64,000 nucleotides of DNA from Hordeum vulgare subsp. vulgare (Eukaryota; Streptophyta; Magnoliopsida; Poales; Poaceae): positions 318,505,186-318,569,185 of the forward strand of contig NC_058520.1 of NCBI RefSeq assembly GCF_904849725.1, read 5' to 3'. The notes beneath the pieces are model-generated. The model ran no database searches, was not told where the DNA came from, and saw only the letters and a program-made list of their open reading frames with translations. Each line of letters opens with the position of its first letter. The stretch's first letter is position 1. Shown piece by piece: positions 47,562 through 58,776 of the stretch. A program made the translations under genes and the position numbers.

Positions 47562-47645
47562 CTTCCGTTTGGTCTGACCCCTGCATCACGCAGATTTCCT
47601 GTGTTTTTTGTTTCGAGCTTTTTTCTGTTGCAGATCTAGATCCCT

Positions 47646-48308
47646 ATGACTTCTCCAAAAGCTCCGAAGGATAAGATCTTCGAGATGGTCATCAATCCCT
47701 ACCTCAAAGAAGTGCTGCAACACCCTCTATCTATCGAGATGTGTGAGGGGATGTTGCACATCCGTGACGTTGAGGGGCCTAAGAAGACCGGAAGCATGGA
47801 GACGAGGCTCAAAGCAATGGAGAAACAAGTCTTCAAGTGCCAAGGGATGGGGGAGCGTGGACTCAACGCCAACCACCTGATGATCACAGAGTTCACCAGC
47901 AAGCACAGGATTGATACCAATGACATTAGGAAGCACCTCTCCAGGCTCTATGACTGGACTGATCAACTCGAGGGCCAGATCTATGACCTGCAGAACCAAA
48001 ACTGTGAGTATGAGTATAGATTTAAATCAATACGGTTGGTTGCAGATTTGAGGATTCCGGAGACTCGTTCATCTTTCCATGATGGAGCACCTATGACTTG
48101 GAAGACGGAGGATCAAGCACATGTTGCAACAACTCCACCATCACCACCAAAGGAAGACAACTTAGCATTGGTATGGGCAGTCCCCTTGGCTTGTGCCAAG
48201 CTTGGGGGAGGTGCCCCGGTATCGTATCACCATGACATCTTTTGCCTTTACCTTCGTTTTAGTTTTTCCTTTTCAGTTTTCTTTTTCTCTAGTAGTTTAA
48301 AGTCTTAA
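47646..48308 (+). CDS. ORF3 (post-integrase small ORF), element B, intact
   Basis: The only unbroken ORF3: 220 codons from ATG 47646 (MTSPKAPKDKIFEMVINPYL). Residues about 90-120 (KHLSRLYDWTDQLEGQIYDLQ) look like a coiled coil, and PETRSSFHDGAP is conserved in all copies. In C and D the protein ends at KEGN-stop (about 173 codons); here AAT-TAA has become AAC-TTA, so translation would run about 46 codons further, through the polypurine tract, into a Phe/Ser-rich tail. There is no signal peptide and no clear membrane segment in the conserved part. It occupies the env position of Athila elements but I see no Env-like feature. Function unknown. Confidence 0.6.
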   Translation: MTSPKAPKDKIFEMVINPYLKEVLQHPLSIEMCEGMLHIRDVEGPKKTGSMETRLKAMEKQVFKCQGMGERGLNANHLMITEFTSKHRIDTNDIRKHLSRLYDWTDQLEGQIYDLQNQNCEYEYRFKSIRLVADLRIPETRSSFHDGAPMTWKTEDQAHVATTPPSPPKEDNLALVWAVPLACAKLGGGAPVSYHHDIFCLYLRFSFSFSVFFFSSSLKS

Positions 48309-49682
48309 TGTTTTAGTCTTCAGTTTTGCTTTGTGTCACCCCCGATGTATTCTTGCTCGTGAGCCATATAATAAAGAGTGTGTTAGTTGAAGGGCTTTGC
48401 CTCTTGCCATGATCAAAAGAGTGAGAATAGAAGAAAAGCATGAAAGATCATGTAGTGATCTTATGGGAAGTGATGGCTTCACATATAAAAGAATGAGGAT
48501 TCAAACTTGTTGGGAGTATGCAAACGTAGACCTTGGTCATTGTTGCAATTAATAGGAAGTGATAAGGAAGGAGAGGTTCACATATACATATATCATCCCT
48601 CACACCATCTATGATTGTGAAAACTCACCAAACTATTGCATACCTAGAAGTAGATGTTGGACAAGGAAGACAACGTAATGGATTGTGTTTGCTTGGCTTT
48701 GAACAATTATATATGATTAGAGATCCCTTAGCATGTGACGATTGCTTCCACCTCATATTAGCCAAAACTCCCGCACCAAGTAGAGATACTACTTGTGCAT
48801 CCATAAACCTTCAAACCAGTTTTGCCATGAGTGTCCACCATACCTACCTATGGATTGAATAAGATCCCTCAAGTATGTTGTCATCGGTGCAAGCAATAAA
48901 AATTTCTCTCTAATATGTATGATATATTAGTGTGTGGAAAATAAGATTTATACGACCCTGTGATGAGGAAGACATAAAAGCGACAGACTGCATAATAAAG
49001 TTCTTTATCACACGGGGCAATATAAAGTGACGTTCCTCCGCACTAAGAGGACACGCATCCAAACCTCAAAAGCGCATGAAAACCTCTGCTTCCCTCTGCG
49101 AAGGGCCTGTCTTGTACCTTTACTTTTTTCCCTTGAAAGAGTCATCGTGATCTTCACCAATTCCCTATTTTGCCTTTGTCTTGGCTACCATCACATGCTT
49201 GGGAAAGATCTATATTCATATGTCAACTTGGAGGTAAATATTCATGAATTATTATTGTTGACATTACCCTTGAGGTAAGCAGTTGGGAGGCAAATATAAG
49301 CCCCTATCTTTCTCTGTGTTCAACTGAAACTTGGATCTCATGAGTACCACGCGAGTTGTAGCAATTGTGGAGAACGAAAGAATGATTGAGTATGCGGATT
49401 TTCTTTACAAGCTCCTACTTGACTCTTTCTGATGTTGTGATAAATTGCAATTGCTTCAATGACTAAATGCTATCGGTTGTTACTTCTCGGTAAGGTTCTT
49501 GATCCATGCTTTACTTTGTGAAGGAATTATCACTTTAGCATGAGAGATTATATGTTGGTATTGCTGTTCTGATCATGATCATGATGCATGCATGTTCGTA
49601 TCTTATTTTGCCGACACCTTGCTCCCTAAACATGTGGACATATTTATTGAGGTTGGCTTTCGCTTGAGGACAATCGAGGTTT
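48309..49682 (+). other. Element B 3' internal region, mostly non-coding
   Basis: Counterpart of 24034-25560 in A, with AATAAA-type words near 48371. The conserved 83-codon ORF4 is listed separately. A polypurine-like AAGCTTGGGGGAG lies just upstream at 48198-48210. Confidence 0.6.
48611..48862 (+). CDS. Small post-integrase ORF4 (83 aa), element B
   Basis: Same frame, start and length as 24488-24739 in A, with changes such as GFEQLYM for GSEQCYM. It ends HHTYLWIE. Unknown function; it may be chance conservation of a 3' UTR since the duplication is recent. Confidence 0.35.
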   Translation: MIVKTHQTIAYLEVDVGQGRQRNGLCLLGFEQLYMIRDPLACDDCFHLILAKTPAPSRDTTCASINLQTSFAMSVHHTYLWIE

Positions 49683-49695
49683 AGCTTGGGGGAGT
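49683..49695 (+). other. Polypurine tract, element B
   Basis: AGCTTGGGGGAGT directly before the 3' LTR. Confidence 0.8.
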
Positions 49696-51216
49696 TGATA
49701 CGTCCATTTTGCATCATGTTTTCATGTTGATATTTATCGCTTCTTTGGTTGTTATTTCATTTCACGGTACTATTCTTATGCCTTTTCTCTCTTATTTTGC
49801 AAGGTTTGCATGAAGAGGGAGAATACCAGCAACTGGAATTCTGGCCTGAAAGTGGAGCAAAGTTGAGATACCTATTCTGCGCAACTCCAAACGCCGTGAA
49901 AATCAACGGAGATTTTTTCCCAATTTATAAAAAATACTCGACCGAAGAAGTGCCGGAGGGGCACGAGGGGGTGCCCACAAGCATGCACGGCGCGTCCACC
50001 CCCCAGGCCGCACCATGGGGGCTTGTGGGCAGCTCACTGGCCCACTGTCCCCCCTCTTTTGCTATATGGAGGCTTTCGTCCGTGAAAAACCAGAAGGGAG
50101 CTTTTTCATGGTTTTGCCGCCGCCACGAGGCGGAACTTTAGCAGAACCAATCTAGAGCTCCGACGGGACGATCTTGCCGGAAAAACTTCCCTCCCGGAAG
50201 GGGAAATCGTCGCCATCGTCATCACCAACACTCCTCTCGTTGGAGGGGACTCGTCACCATCAACATCTTCATCAGCACCATCTCATCTCCAAACCCTAGT
50301 TCATATCTTGTAATCAATCTCCGTCTCGCGACTCCGATTGGTACTTGTAAGGTTGCTAGTAGTGTTGGTTACTCTTTGTAGTTCATGCTAGTTGGATTAC
50401 TTGGTGGAAGAGTTTATGTTCAGATCCTTGATGCTACTCATTACCCCTCTGATCATGATTATTATTATGCTTTGTGAGTAGTTACTTTTTTTCCTGAGGA
50501 CATGGGATAAGTCATGCTAATAATAGTCATGTGAATTTGGTATTCGTTCGGTATTTTGATATGTTGTATGTTGTTTCTCCTCTAGTGGTTTTATGTGAAT
50601 GTCGACTACATAACACTTCACCATTATTTGGGCCTAGAGGTACGCATTGGGAAGTATTAAGTAGATGATGTGTTGCTAGAGTGACAGAAGCTGAAACCCT
50701 AGTTTATGTGTTACTTCGTAAGGGGCTGATTTGGATCCACTAGTTTAATGCTATGGTTAGACTTTGTCTTAATTCTTCTTTCGTAGTTGCGGATGCTTGC
50801 GAGAGGGGTTAATCATAAGTGGGATGCTTGTACAAGTTAGGGCAGTACCCAAGCGCCGGTCCACCCACATATCAAACTATCAAAGTAAGGAACGCGAATC
50901 ATATGAACATGATGAAACTAGCATGACAGAAATTCCCGTGTGTCCTCGGGAGCGTTTTTCCTCCTATAAGACTTTGTCCAGGCTTGTCCCTTGCTACAAA
51001 AGGGATTGTGCGACTTTGCTACACCGTTGCTACTTTTGTTACTTGTTGCTTGCTACGAATCATCTCACCACACAATAACTTGTTACCGACAGTTTCAGTG
51101 CCTGCAGATTTTTCCTTGCTGAAAACCACTTGTCAGATCCTTCTGCTCCTCATTGGGTTTGACACTCTTACTTATCGAAAGGACTACGATTGATCCATTA
51201 TACTTGTGGGTCATCA
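49696..51216 (+). repeat. Element B 3' LTR (1521 bp)
   Basis: It starts TGATACGTCC and ends GGGTCATCA. It shares 3'-LTR variants with A 25574-27096 (ATCAACGGAGA, GCAGCTCACTGG, CACAATAACTTG). Confidence 0.95.
49971..50069 (+). promoter_or_regulatory. GC-rich hairpin plus TATA box, B 3' LTR
   Basis: Inverted repeat 49971-50031 followed by CTATATGG (50062-50069), as in the A 3' LTR. Confidence 0.65.
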
Positions 51217-51224
51217 ACGTATCA

Positions 51225-51237
51225 ACTCCCCCAAGGT
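51225..51237 (-). other. Polypurine tract, element D
   Basis: ACTCCCCCAAGGT (plus strand), one change from the C copy, next to the 3' LTR stub. Confidence 0.7.
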
Positions 51238-51771
51238 TAGACCTTGCTTGTCCTCAGGCGGAAGCCGAGATCAATAAATATGCCCACATGTTTAGAGATA
51301 GAGGTGTTGATAAAACAAAATATGGACATGCAGGCATCATGATCATAATTAGAACAGCAATATCGTCATATAATCTCTTATGCTAAAGTGACAATTCCTT
51401 CACAAAGTAAATTATGGATCAAGAACCTTATTGAGAATTAATGACCAATAGCTTTTAATCATTGAAGCAATTGCAATTTATCATAACATATGAAAGAGTC
51501 AAATAAGAGTTTGTAAAGAAAATCCACATACTCAATCATTCTTTCGTCTTCTACAATTGCTAAAACTCACGTGGTACTCATGGGATCAAAGTTTCACTTG
51601 TACACAGAGAAAGATAGGGGCTTATAGTTTCGCCTCCCAACGACTTACCTCAAGGGTAATGTCAACAATAATAATTCATGAGTACTTACTTCCAGGTTGA
51701 CATATGAATATAGATCTTTCCCTAGCACATGACGTTAGCCAAGATAAAGGCGAAATAAGGAATTGGTGTCC
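51238..51771 (-). other. Element D 3' internal region, non-coding
   Basis: Counterpart of C 27118-27651; nearly identical and without genes. Confidence 0.6.
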
Positions 51772-51776
51772 ATCAC

Positions 51777-53387
51777 TGCTACTGCAACAAAAGACCTTCC
51801 AACGGCGCCAAAAACGTGCTACGACACCAGGAATCCTTCTGCTACGGCTACGCCTTAAGGGACTTCCTAGGCAAATATGCAAAGGATTTCCCCCGTGGAC
51901 TTGGAGCCTTGCGTTGGTGTTCCCTCGAAGTGGAAAGGGTGATGTAGCGCAGCGGTGGTAAGTATTTCCCTCAGTTTGAGAACCAAGGTATCGATCGAGT
52001 GAAAGAGTATATCAAGTGCGTGCAAAAACACAAAAATCTTGCTCCCAACGCTATGAAGGGGTTGTCAATCCCTTATAGATTGTTCGCCAAGTGAGAACTG
52101 AAAGCAACAAAGTAACAAAGCAAAGTAAAAGTGAAAGTGGAAACGATAGATGTGAATAGACCTGGGGGCCATAGTGTTTACTAGTGGCTTCTCTCATGAA
52201 AGCAAGTAGACGGTGGGTGAGCAAATTACTCTCGAGCAATTGATAGAACCACGCAAAGTCGTGACATCATCTATGGCAATGATTATATCTATAGGCATCA
52301 CGTCCAAAACAAGTAGACCGATACTTTCTGCATCTACTACTATTACTCCACACGTTGACCGCTATCTAGCATGCATCTAGTGTATTAAGTCCAAAAGAAT
52401 AGAGTAACGCCTTAAGCAAGATGACATGATGTAGATGGACAATCTCATATCTACGACAAAGCCCACCTTGTTACCCTTGATGGCAACTACACGATGTGTC
52501 CCTTGCTGCCCTTACTATCACTGGGAAAGGTCACCACACGGTAAGAACCCAAAACCAAGCACTTCTCCCATTGCAAGAATCATAGATCTAGTTGGCCAAA
52601 CAAAACCCAAGACTCGGAGAGACTTACATGGATATCAAATCATGCATATAAGAAATCAGCAAAGACTCAAATATATATCATAGATAATCTGATCACAAAT
52701 CCACAAATCATCGGATCTCGACAAACACACCGCCAAAGAGGATTACATCGGATAGATCTCCATGAAGATCATGGAGAACTTTGTATTGAAGATCCAAGAG
52801 AGAGAAGAAGCCATCAAGCTACTAACTACGGACCCGTAGGTCTGAAGTGAACTACTCACGAGTCATTGGAGGGGCGATGATATTGATGTAGAAGCTCTCC
52901 AACTCCGAAGTCCCCTCCGGCAGGGCACCGGGAAGGGTCTCCAAATGAGATCTCATGGAAATGGAAGCTTGCGACGGCGGGAAAGTATTTTCGTGGATCC
53001 CTTGGTTTTTCTGTATTTTAGGGAATATATAGGCGAAGGAGCTAGGTTAGGGGGGGCGCCAAGGAGGCCACAAGCCTGCTGGCCGCCGCCCCCTGGTGGC
53101 GGATAGGGGGCTTGTGGGCCCCTTGTAGCCCTCCTGGCTTGGCCCTCAAGCCCCCTGATCTTCTTCCGTTTAGGGAAAAATTTATTTCAGGGATTTATTA
53201 CGTTTGGACTCGGTTCCAAAATCAGATCTGAAAAGAGCCAAAAACACAGAAAAAACAAGAACTCGCACTTGGCACTGAATTAATAAGTTAGTCCCAAAAA
53301 AGATATAAAAGGTACATAAAACATCCAAAGATGACAATATAACAACATGAAACCATCAAAAATTATAGATACGTTTGAGACATATCA
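51777..53387 (-). mobile_element. Solo LTR (1611 bp) nested in element D
   Basis: Plus strand begins TGCTACTGCAAC and ends GAGACATATCA, with target duplication atcac at 51772-51776 and 53388-53392. Site, orientation and target duplication are identical to the insertion in C (27657-29265). It has no coding capacity. Confidence 0.92.
53024..53130 (-). promoter_or_regulatory. GC-rich hairpin plus TATA box in the 1.6-kb solo LTR (D)
   Basis: Core 53069-53117 (CCACAAGCC...GGCTTGTGGG), followed on the minus strand by ATATATTCCC (53031-53024 region). Duplicate of 28905-29010. Confidence 0.6.
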
Positions 53388-53392
53388 ATCAC

Positions 53393-54384
53393 CATGACTC
53401 TTTTAAGGATAAAAAGTAAAGGTACAAGATAGGCCCTTCGCAGAGGGAAGCAGAGGTTGTCATGCACTTTTGATGTTTGGATGTGTGATCTCTTAGTGTG
53501 GAGGAACGTCACTTTATATTGCCACCTGTGATAAAGAACTTTATTATGCACTCTGTCGCTTTTACGTCTTCCTCATCACACGTTCGTACAAAGCTTATTT
53601 TCCACACACTAATAGATCATACATATTTAGGGAGCAATATTTATTGCTTGCGCTGATGACAACTTACTTGACGGATCTAATTCAATCCATAGGTAGGTAT
53701 GGTGGACTCTCATGGTAAAACTGGGTTGAAGGTTTATGGATGCACAAGTAGTATCTCTACTTAGTGCGGAAGTTTTGGCTGATATGAGGTGGAAGCAAGC
53801 GTCACATGCTAAGGGATCTCTAGTCATATAACATTTTTTGGAACTAAGCAAACATAATTCAATATGTTGTCTTCCTTGTCCAACATCTACTTCTAAGCAT
53901 GTAATAGTTTAATGAGTGTTCAGAATCATAGGTGGTGCCCAAGATGATATATTTATATGTGAACCTCTCTTTCTTTATTACTTCCTATTAATTGCAACAA
54001 TGACCAATGTCTACGTTTGTCCACCCGGGACAAGTTTCAATCAACATTCTTTTTATATGTGAAGTCATCACTTCCCATAAGAGCATTACCTGATCTTTCA
54101 TGCTATTGTTCTTTTATTATTCTTTTCTTTATATCATGGCATGAGGCAAGGCCCTTAACTAAAACACTCTTTATTATATGACTCACGAACCTGATTACAT
54201 TGGGGGTGACACAAAGAAAAACTCAAGCCTAGATCATACTAAGAACTTTATTCTACTAGAAAAAGATAAAATCTAAAAGGATCGAACTAAGCAAAATGTA
54301 AAGGCAAAAGATGTGATGGTGATACGATACCGGGGCCACTCCCCCAAGCTTGGCACAATCCAAGGGGATTGCCCATACCCGTGC
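53393..54384 (-). other. Element D region downstream of ORF3, non-coding
   Basis: Counterpart of C 29271-30262. The ORF4 stretch is present with a stop (open part 53851-53627). A polypurine-like ACTCCCCCAAGCTT lies at 54338-54351. Confidence 0.55.
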
Positions 54385-54906
54385 TTAATTGCCTTCCTTA
54401 GAAGGTGATGGTGGTGGAGTTGTTGCAATCTGGGGTTGATTCTCCGTCTTCCAAGGCATAGGTCCTCCATCATGGAAAGATGAACGAGTCTCTGGAATCC
54501 TCAAATCTGGAGCCAACCGTATTGATTTAAATCTATACTCATGCTCACAGTTTTGGTTCTGCAGGTCGTAGATCAGGGCTTGGAGGTGATCAATTCTGTC
54601 ATAGAGCCTGGAGAGGTGCTTCCCGATGTTATTGGCATCGATCTTGTGCTTGTTGGTGAACTCCATGATCATCATTAGGTTGGCGTTAACTCCGCGTTCC
54701 ACCATCCCTGGGCACTTGAAGACTTGCTGCTCCATTGCTTAGAGCCTCTCCTCCATGCTTCCGGTCTTCTTGGGCCCCTCAACATCATGGATGTGCAGCA
54801 CCCCCGCATGCATCTCGATAGATTGAGGGTGTTGCAACACTCCCGCGAGGTAGGAATTGATGACCTTCTTGAAGAACTTGTCCTTCAAAACTTTTGGGGA
54901 CGCCAT
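54385..54906 (-). pseudogene. ORF3, element D (one stop)
   Basis: From ATG 54906-54904. The in-frame TAA near 54741 is at the same codon as in C. It continues AMEQQVFKCPGMVERGVNAN to KEGN-stop. The putative coiled coil is conserved. Confidence 0.7.
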
Positions 54907-54989
54907 AGCAATCTAGATCTTTCTGCACAACAGCTCGAAACGAAAACAGAGGAAATTTGCGTGATACGAGGGTCAGACCTTTCGGGAGA

Positions 54990-55140
54990 ATATATAATGA
55001 ATTTTTCCCGACCAAAAGGAGTACTCCGCAAGAAAACGGAGTCCGGGAGGCACATGAGGTGCCCACAAGCCACCCAGGCCCGGCCAGGGGCGTAGGCCGG
55101 GCCTGGCAGGCTTGTCGCCTCCTCGTGCGCTTTCCGGACT
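54990..55140 (-). promoter_or_regulatory. 101-nt GC-rich hairpin plus TATA box upstream of ORF3, element D
   Basis: Arms across 55040-55140 (AGTCCGGGAGGCACATGAGG...CCTCGTGCGCTTTCCGGACT), then ATTATATA on the minus strand (about 54997-54990). The upper stem is of the C/D type. Confidence 0.65.
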
Positions 55141-55153
55141 ACTTTAAATTTTT

Positions 55154-56485
55154 CTATTTTTCTAAAAATTCCAAAACAGAGAAAAATTGGTACTGGAAAA
55201 GTTTTGGAGTCGGTTTACTTACCAAATCACATACCTCTTCGTTTTCGGAGTCTGAAATAGGCTGATAAATATCCCTTATGTACTCCTCTGGAGTTATGGT
55301 ATTAATAATGTTGCTTTCAACATTTATGGGAGTACCTGAGATATAATGCTTGATTCTTTGCCCATTTACAACTCTCGGAAAATGACCTTCCGTGTTGTTG
55401 ATCTTTATGGCATCGAAACGATATACTTCCTCAACTATGTAAGGACCTTCCCATTTAGAGAGAATCTTGCGTGCAAAAAATCTTAAACGATAATTGTATA
55501 GCAAGACATAATCACCTACATTGAACTCACCTTTCTGTATCCTTTTATCATGCCACCTCTTAACTTTTTCTTTAAACAACTTGACATTTTCATATGCCCG
55601 AGTTCTCCATTCACCAAGTGAGATAATATCAAATAACCTCTTCTCACCAGCATGTTTGAAATCAAAGTTGAGCTCTTTGATTGCCCAATAAGCCTTATTC
55701 TCTAGCTCAAGAGGTAAATGACATGCTTTACCGTAAACCATTTTGTACGGAGACATGGCCATGAGATTCTTATAAGCAGTTCTATAAGCCCACAATGCAT
55801 CATCAAGCTTCTTAGACCAATTCTTTCTAGACCTATTAACAGTCTTTTGCAAAATTAGTTTAATCTCTCTATTGCTTAGCTCTACTTGACCACTGGACTG
55901 AGGATGATAGCTAGATGCAATTCTATGGTTGACATCATACTTAGCAAGCATTTTACGGAAAGCACCATGAATAAAATGTGAACCACCCTCAGTCATTAAA
56001 TATCTAGGGACTCCAAATCTAGGGAAAATAACTTCTTTAAGCATCCTAATAGAGGTGTTATGATCAACACTACTAGTTGGGATAGCTTCTACCCACTTAG
56101 TAAGGTAATCAACAACAACTAGTATATGAGTATATCCGTTGGACTTTGGAAAAGGTCCCATATAATCAAAACCCCAAACATAAAATGGTTCAATGACAAG
56201 TGAATAATTCATATGCATTTCCTCACGTTTAATGATATTACCTATTCTTTGACATTCATCACAAGACAAGACAAACTTACGAGCATCCTTGAAGAGGGTA
56301 GGCCAATAGAAACCAGATTGCAATACCTTGTGTGCAGTTCTATCTCCCGCATGGTGTCCTCCGTAAGCCTCGGAGTGACATTTCTGTAGGATCTGTCCTT
56401 GTTCATGCTCAGGTACACAACATCTAATAACACCATCTAGTCCTTCTTTATAAAGGTGAGGATCATCCCAAAAGTAATGTCTCAA
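55154..56485 (-). pseudogene. pol: pol: integrase, element D (longest open integrase)
   Basis: A 443-codon open frame. [17 protein letters not shown] (residues 36-48) with SCDECQR (74-80). DDE core: WGFDYMGPF (Asp 107), MTEGGSHF where the second catalytic Asp is Glu (about residue 166; Asp in A, B and C), and [10 protein letters not shown] (Glu 202). GPY/F-like region [18 protein letters not shown]. The C-terminal tail ([20 protein letters not shown]...) extends past the stop of A and B and finishes inside the sequence next to the hairpin. The frame is intact but the D-to-E change would be expected to impair activity. Confidence 0.9.
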
Positions 56486-57713
56486 ATCAAAGAAGAATTT
56501 CTTCTTTTGCTGGTATGTGAAACTAGGTGGTATATATTTGGCACAATGTAATTTGCATAATCAGCATACGACGGTGTACTACGTGAAGCATTGATGACAT
56601 TCAGTTGCTCATCAGGAAAGCTATCATCAATAGGTTGTGGGTCATCAAGAACATTCTCCAACCTACACAAGTTATCTGCTACGGTGTTCTCAGCTCCCTT
56701 CCTATCAACAACATGCAAATCAAATTCTTGTAGCAAGAGAACCCATCTAATAAGTCTAGGTTTAGCATCTTTCTTTTCCAAGAGATACTTAATAGCAGCA
56801 TGATCAGTGTGAATAGTAACCTTGGAATCAACAATGTAAGATCTGAACTTTTCACATGCAAACACGACTGCTAAAAATTCCTTTTCAGTAGTAGCATAGT
56901 TTCTTTGGGCACTGTCTAGAGTTTTACTAGCATAATGAATAACACTCAATTTCTTATCAACTCTTTGTCCTAGAACAACACCAACAACACAATCACTAGC
57001 ATCACACATAATTTCAAAAGGTAAGTTCCAATCAGGTGGCTGAACAATTCGTGCAGTTATCAAAGCCTTCTTAAGTATTTCAAATGCTTCCTCACAATCA
57101 TCGTCAAAAACAAAAGGAATATCCTTTTGCTAGAGATTGGTAAGAGGCCTAGTAATCTTAGAGAAGGCTTTAATGAACCTTCTAAAGAAACCATCATGAC
57201 CAAGGAAACTTCTTATAACTTTAATGTCTGTAGGGCATGGCATTTTCTCGGTCGCATCAACCTTAGCCTTATCGACTTCAATACCTCTTTCAGAAATTTT
57301 ATGTCCTAAGACGATGCCTTCATTAACCATAAAGTGGCACTTCTCCCAATTCAAGACAAGGTTGGTATCTTTACATCTCTGCAAAACTCGATCAAGGTTT
57401 CTGAGGCAATAATCAAAAGAAGAAGCGTAAACAGAGAAGTCATCCATGAAAACCTCAACAATCTTTTCACAAAAATCAGAGAATATAGCCATCATACATC
57501 TTCAAAAGGTAGCAGGTGCGTTACATAAGCCAAAAGGCATACGTTTGTAAGCAAAGGTACCGAATGGGCCGGTAAAAGTGGTTTTCTCCTGATCAGATTG
57601 TGTAACAGTTATTTGGGAGAAACCAGAATAGCCATCTAGAAAGCATAAGTGTGTGTGTTTAGACAATCTTTCTAGCATTTGGTCAATAAAAGGGAAAGGG
57701 TGATGATCTTTCC
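56482..57713 (-). pseudogene. pol: pol: reverse transcriptase and RNase H, element D
   Basis: RNase H in 57063-56482 ([40 protein letters not shown] with the catalytic Asp intact, [18 protein letters not shown]). RT in 57495-57130 ([11 protein letters not shown] catalytic box; [19 protein letters not shown]). A TAG in CAA-AAG-type sequence at about 57130 separates them, and a frameshift lies near 56540. The RT palm block before 57495 ([11 protein letters not shown]..) is shifted by a 1-base change near 57500. It keeps the 145 bp that C has lost. Confidence 0.88.
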
Positions 57714-58776
57714 TAGTGCTTTAGTCAACTTCCTAAAATCAATTACCATCCGATAAACAGTAATAGTTCTCTATGGGATGAATTTATCTTTATCATTGGG
57801 GACAACGGTAATACCTCCCTTCTTAGGGACGCAATGCACCAGACTTACCCAATCACTATGAGCAATAGGATAGATAATACCTGCTTCTAGGAGCTTTAGT
57901 ATTTCTTTTCTTACTACCTCTTTCATCTTAGGATTTAATCTCCGTTGATGATCGGGACTGGCATAGAGTGGGACTAATGCCCTTAAGATCATCAAGAGTA
58001 TATCCAATAGTAGCACGGTGCTTCCTCAGAGTTTTCAATTATTTCTTTTCTTCATACTTTGAAAGGCTAGCACTAATAATCAAAGGATATATCTCTTTTT
58101 CATCAAGGTAAGCATATTTAAGAGTATTAGGTAACTGTTTAAGCTAAAACACAGGATCACCCTTTGGTGGGGGTGCATCTCCAAGTAGTTCAACAGGCAA
58201 AATATTCTTAAGGATAGGATGTTGTTCAAAGATAACTTTGTCTATCTTGTTCCTTTCATCCATATGCATATCATTTCCATGCTCAAGCAAGTATTGCTCT
58301 AAAGGATCAGTAGGAGGCACAACAATAGAAGCTAGGGAAATAATTTCATCCTTACTAGACAATTCTTTTTTATGAGGTTGTGTACCAAACTTGGAGAAAT
58401 TGAATTCATGCGATACACCATCAAAGCCAACAGTGAGAGTTTGCTTCTCACAGTCAATATGAGCATTGCCAGTATTGAGGAAAGGTCTGGCAAATATGAT
58501 GGGACAAAAGCTATGTTGTGTTGTAGAAAGAACAAGAAAATCAGCAGGATACTTAGTTTTACCACACAAGACTTCAACATCTTGAACAATTCCAAAAGGG
58601 CAGACAGTATCTCTATTGGCAAGATGGATGGTGACATCAATAGGTTCCATCTCGAAAGCTGCAATCTCATCTTTAATTTCATCATATAAAGATTGAGGTA
58701 TTGCACTAACACTAGCACCCGCGTAACATAAACCATGATAACAATGATCTGCTATCTTAATAGAAACCACAGGCAT
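57714..58776 (-). pseudogene. pol: pol: protease and start of RT, element D
   Basis: Protease from 58776: LCYAGASVSAIPQ, in which the catalytic Asp of the D-x-G-A loop is replaced by Tyr (Asp in A, B and C, allowing for alignment), so the enzyme would be dead. FCPIIFARPFLNT and DPLEQYLLEHGND follow. The frame stops at 58144. The N-terminal RT part [24 protein letters not shown] is in 58016-57771. Further stops lie near 58040 and 57722. Confidence 0.85.

Larger units (their letters stand above)
41118..51216 (+). mobile_element. Gypsy (Athila-type) element B, 5' LTR truncated
   Basis: Closest relative of A, same strand and same insertion point in element D as A has in C. It ends at 51216, followed by acgta (51217-51221), the same target sequence seen after A. 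The first 113 bp of the 5' LTR are missing at the junction with CACTA sequence. It lacks the 3.3-kb solo LTR found in A. gag and ORF3 are open, but pol has stops at 44289, 45944, 46283 and 46346 and frameshifts near 45025 and 46685. Confidence 0.9.
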
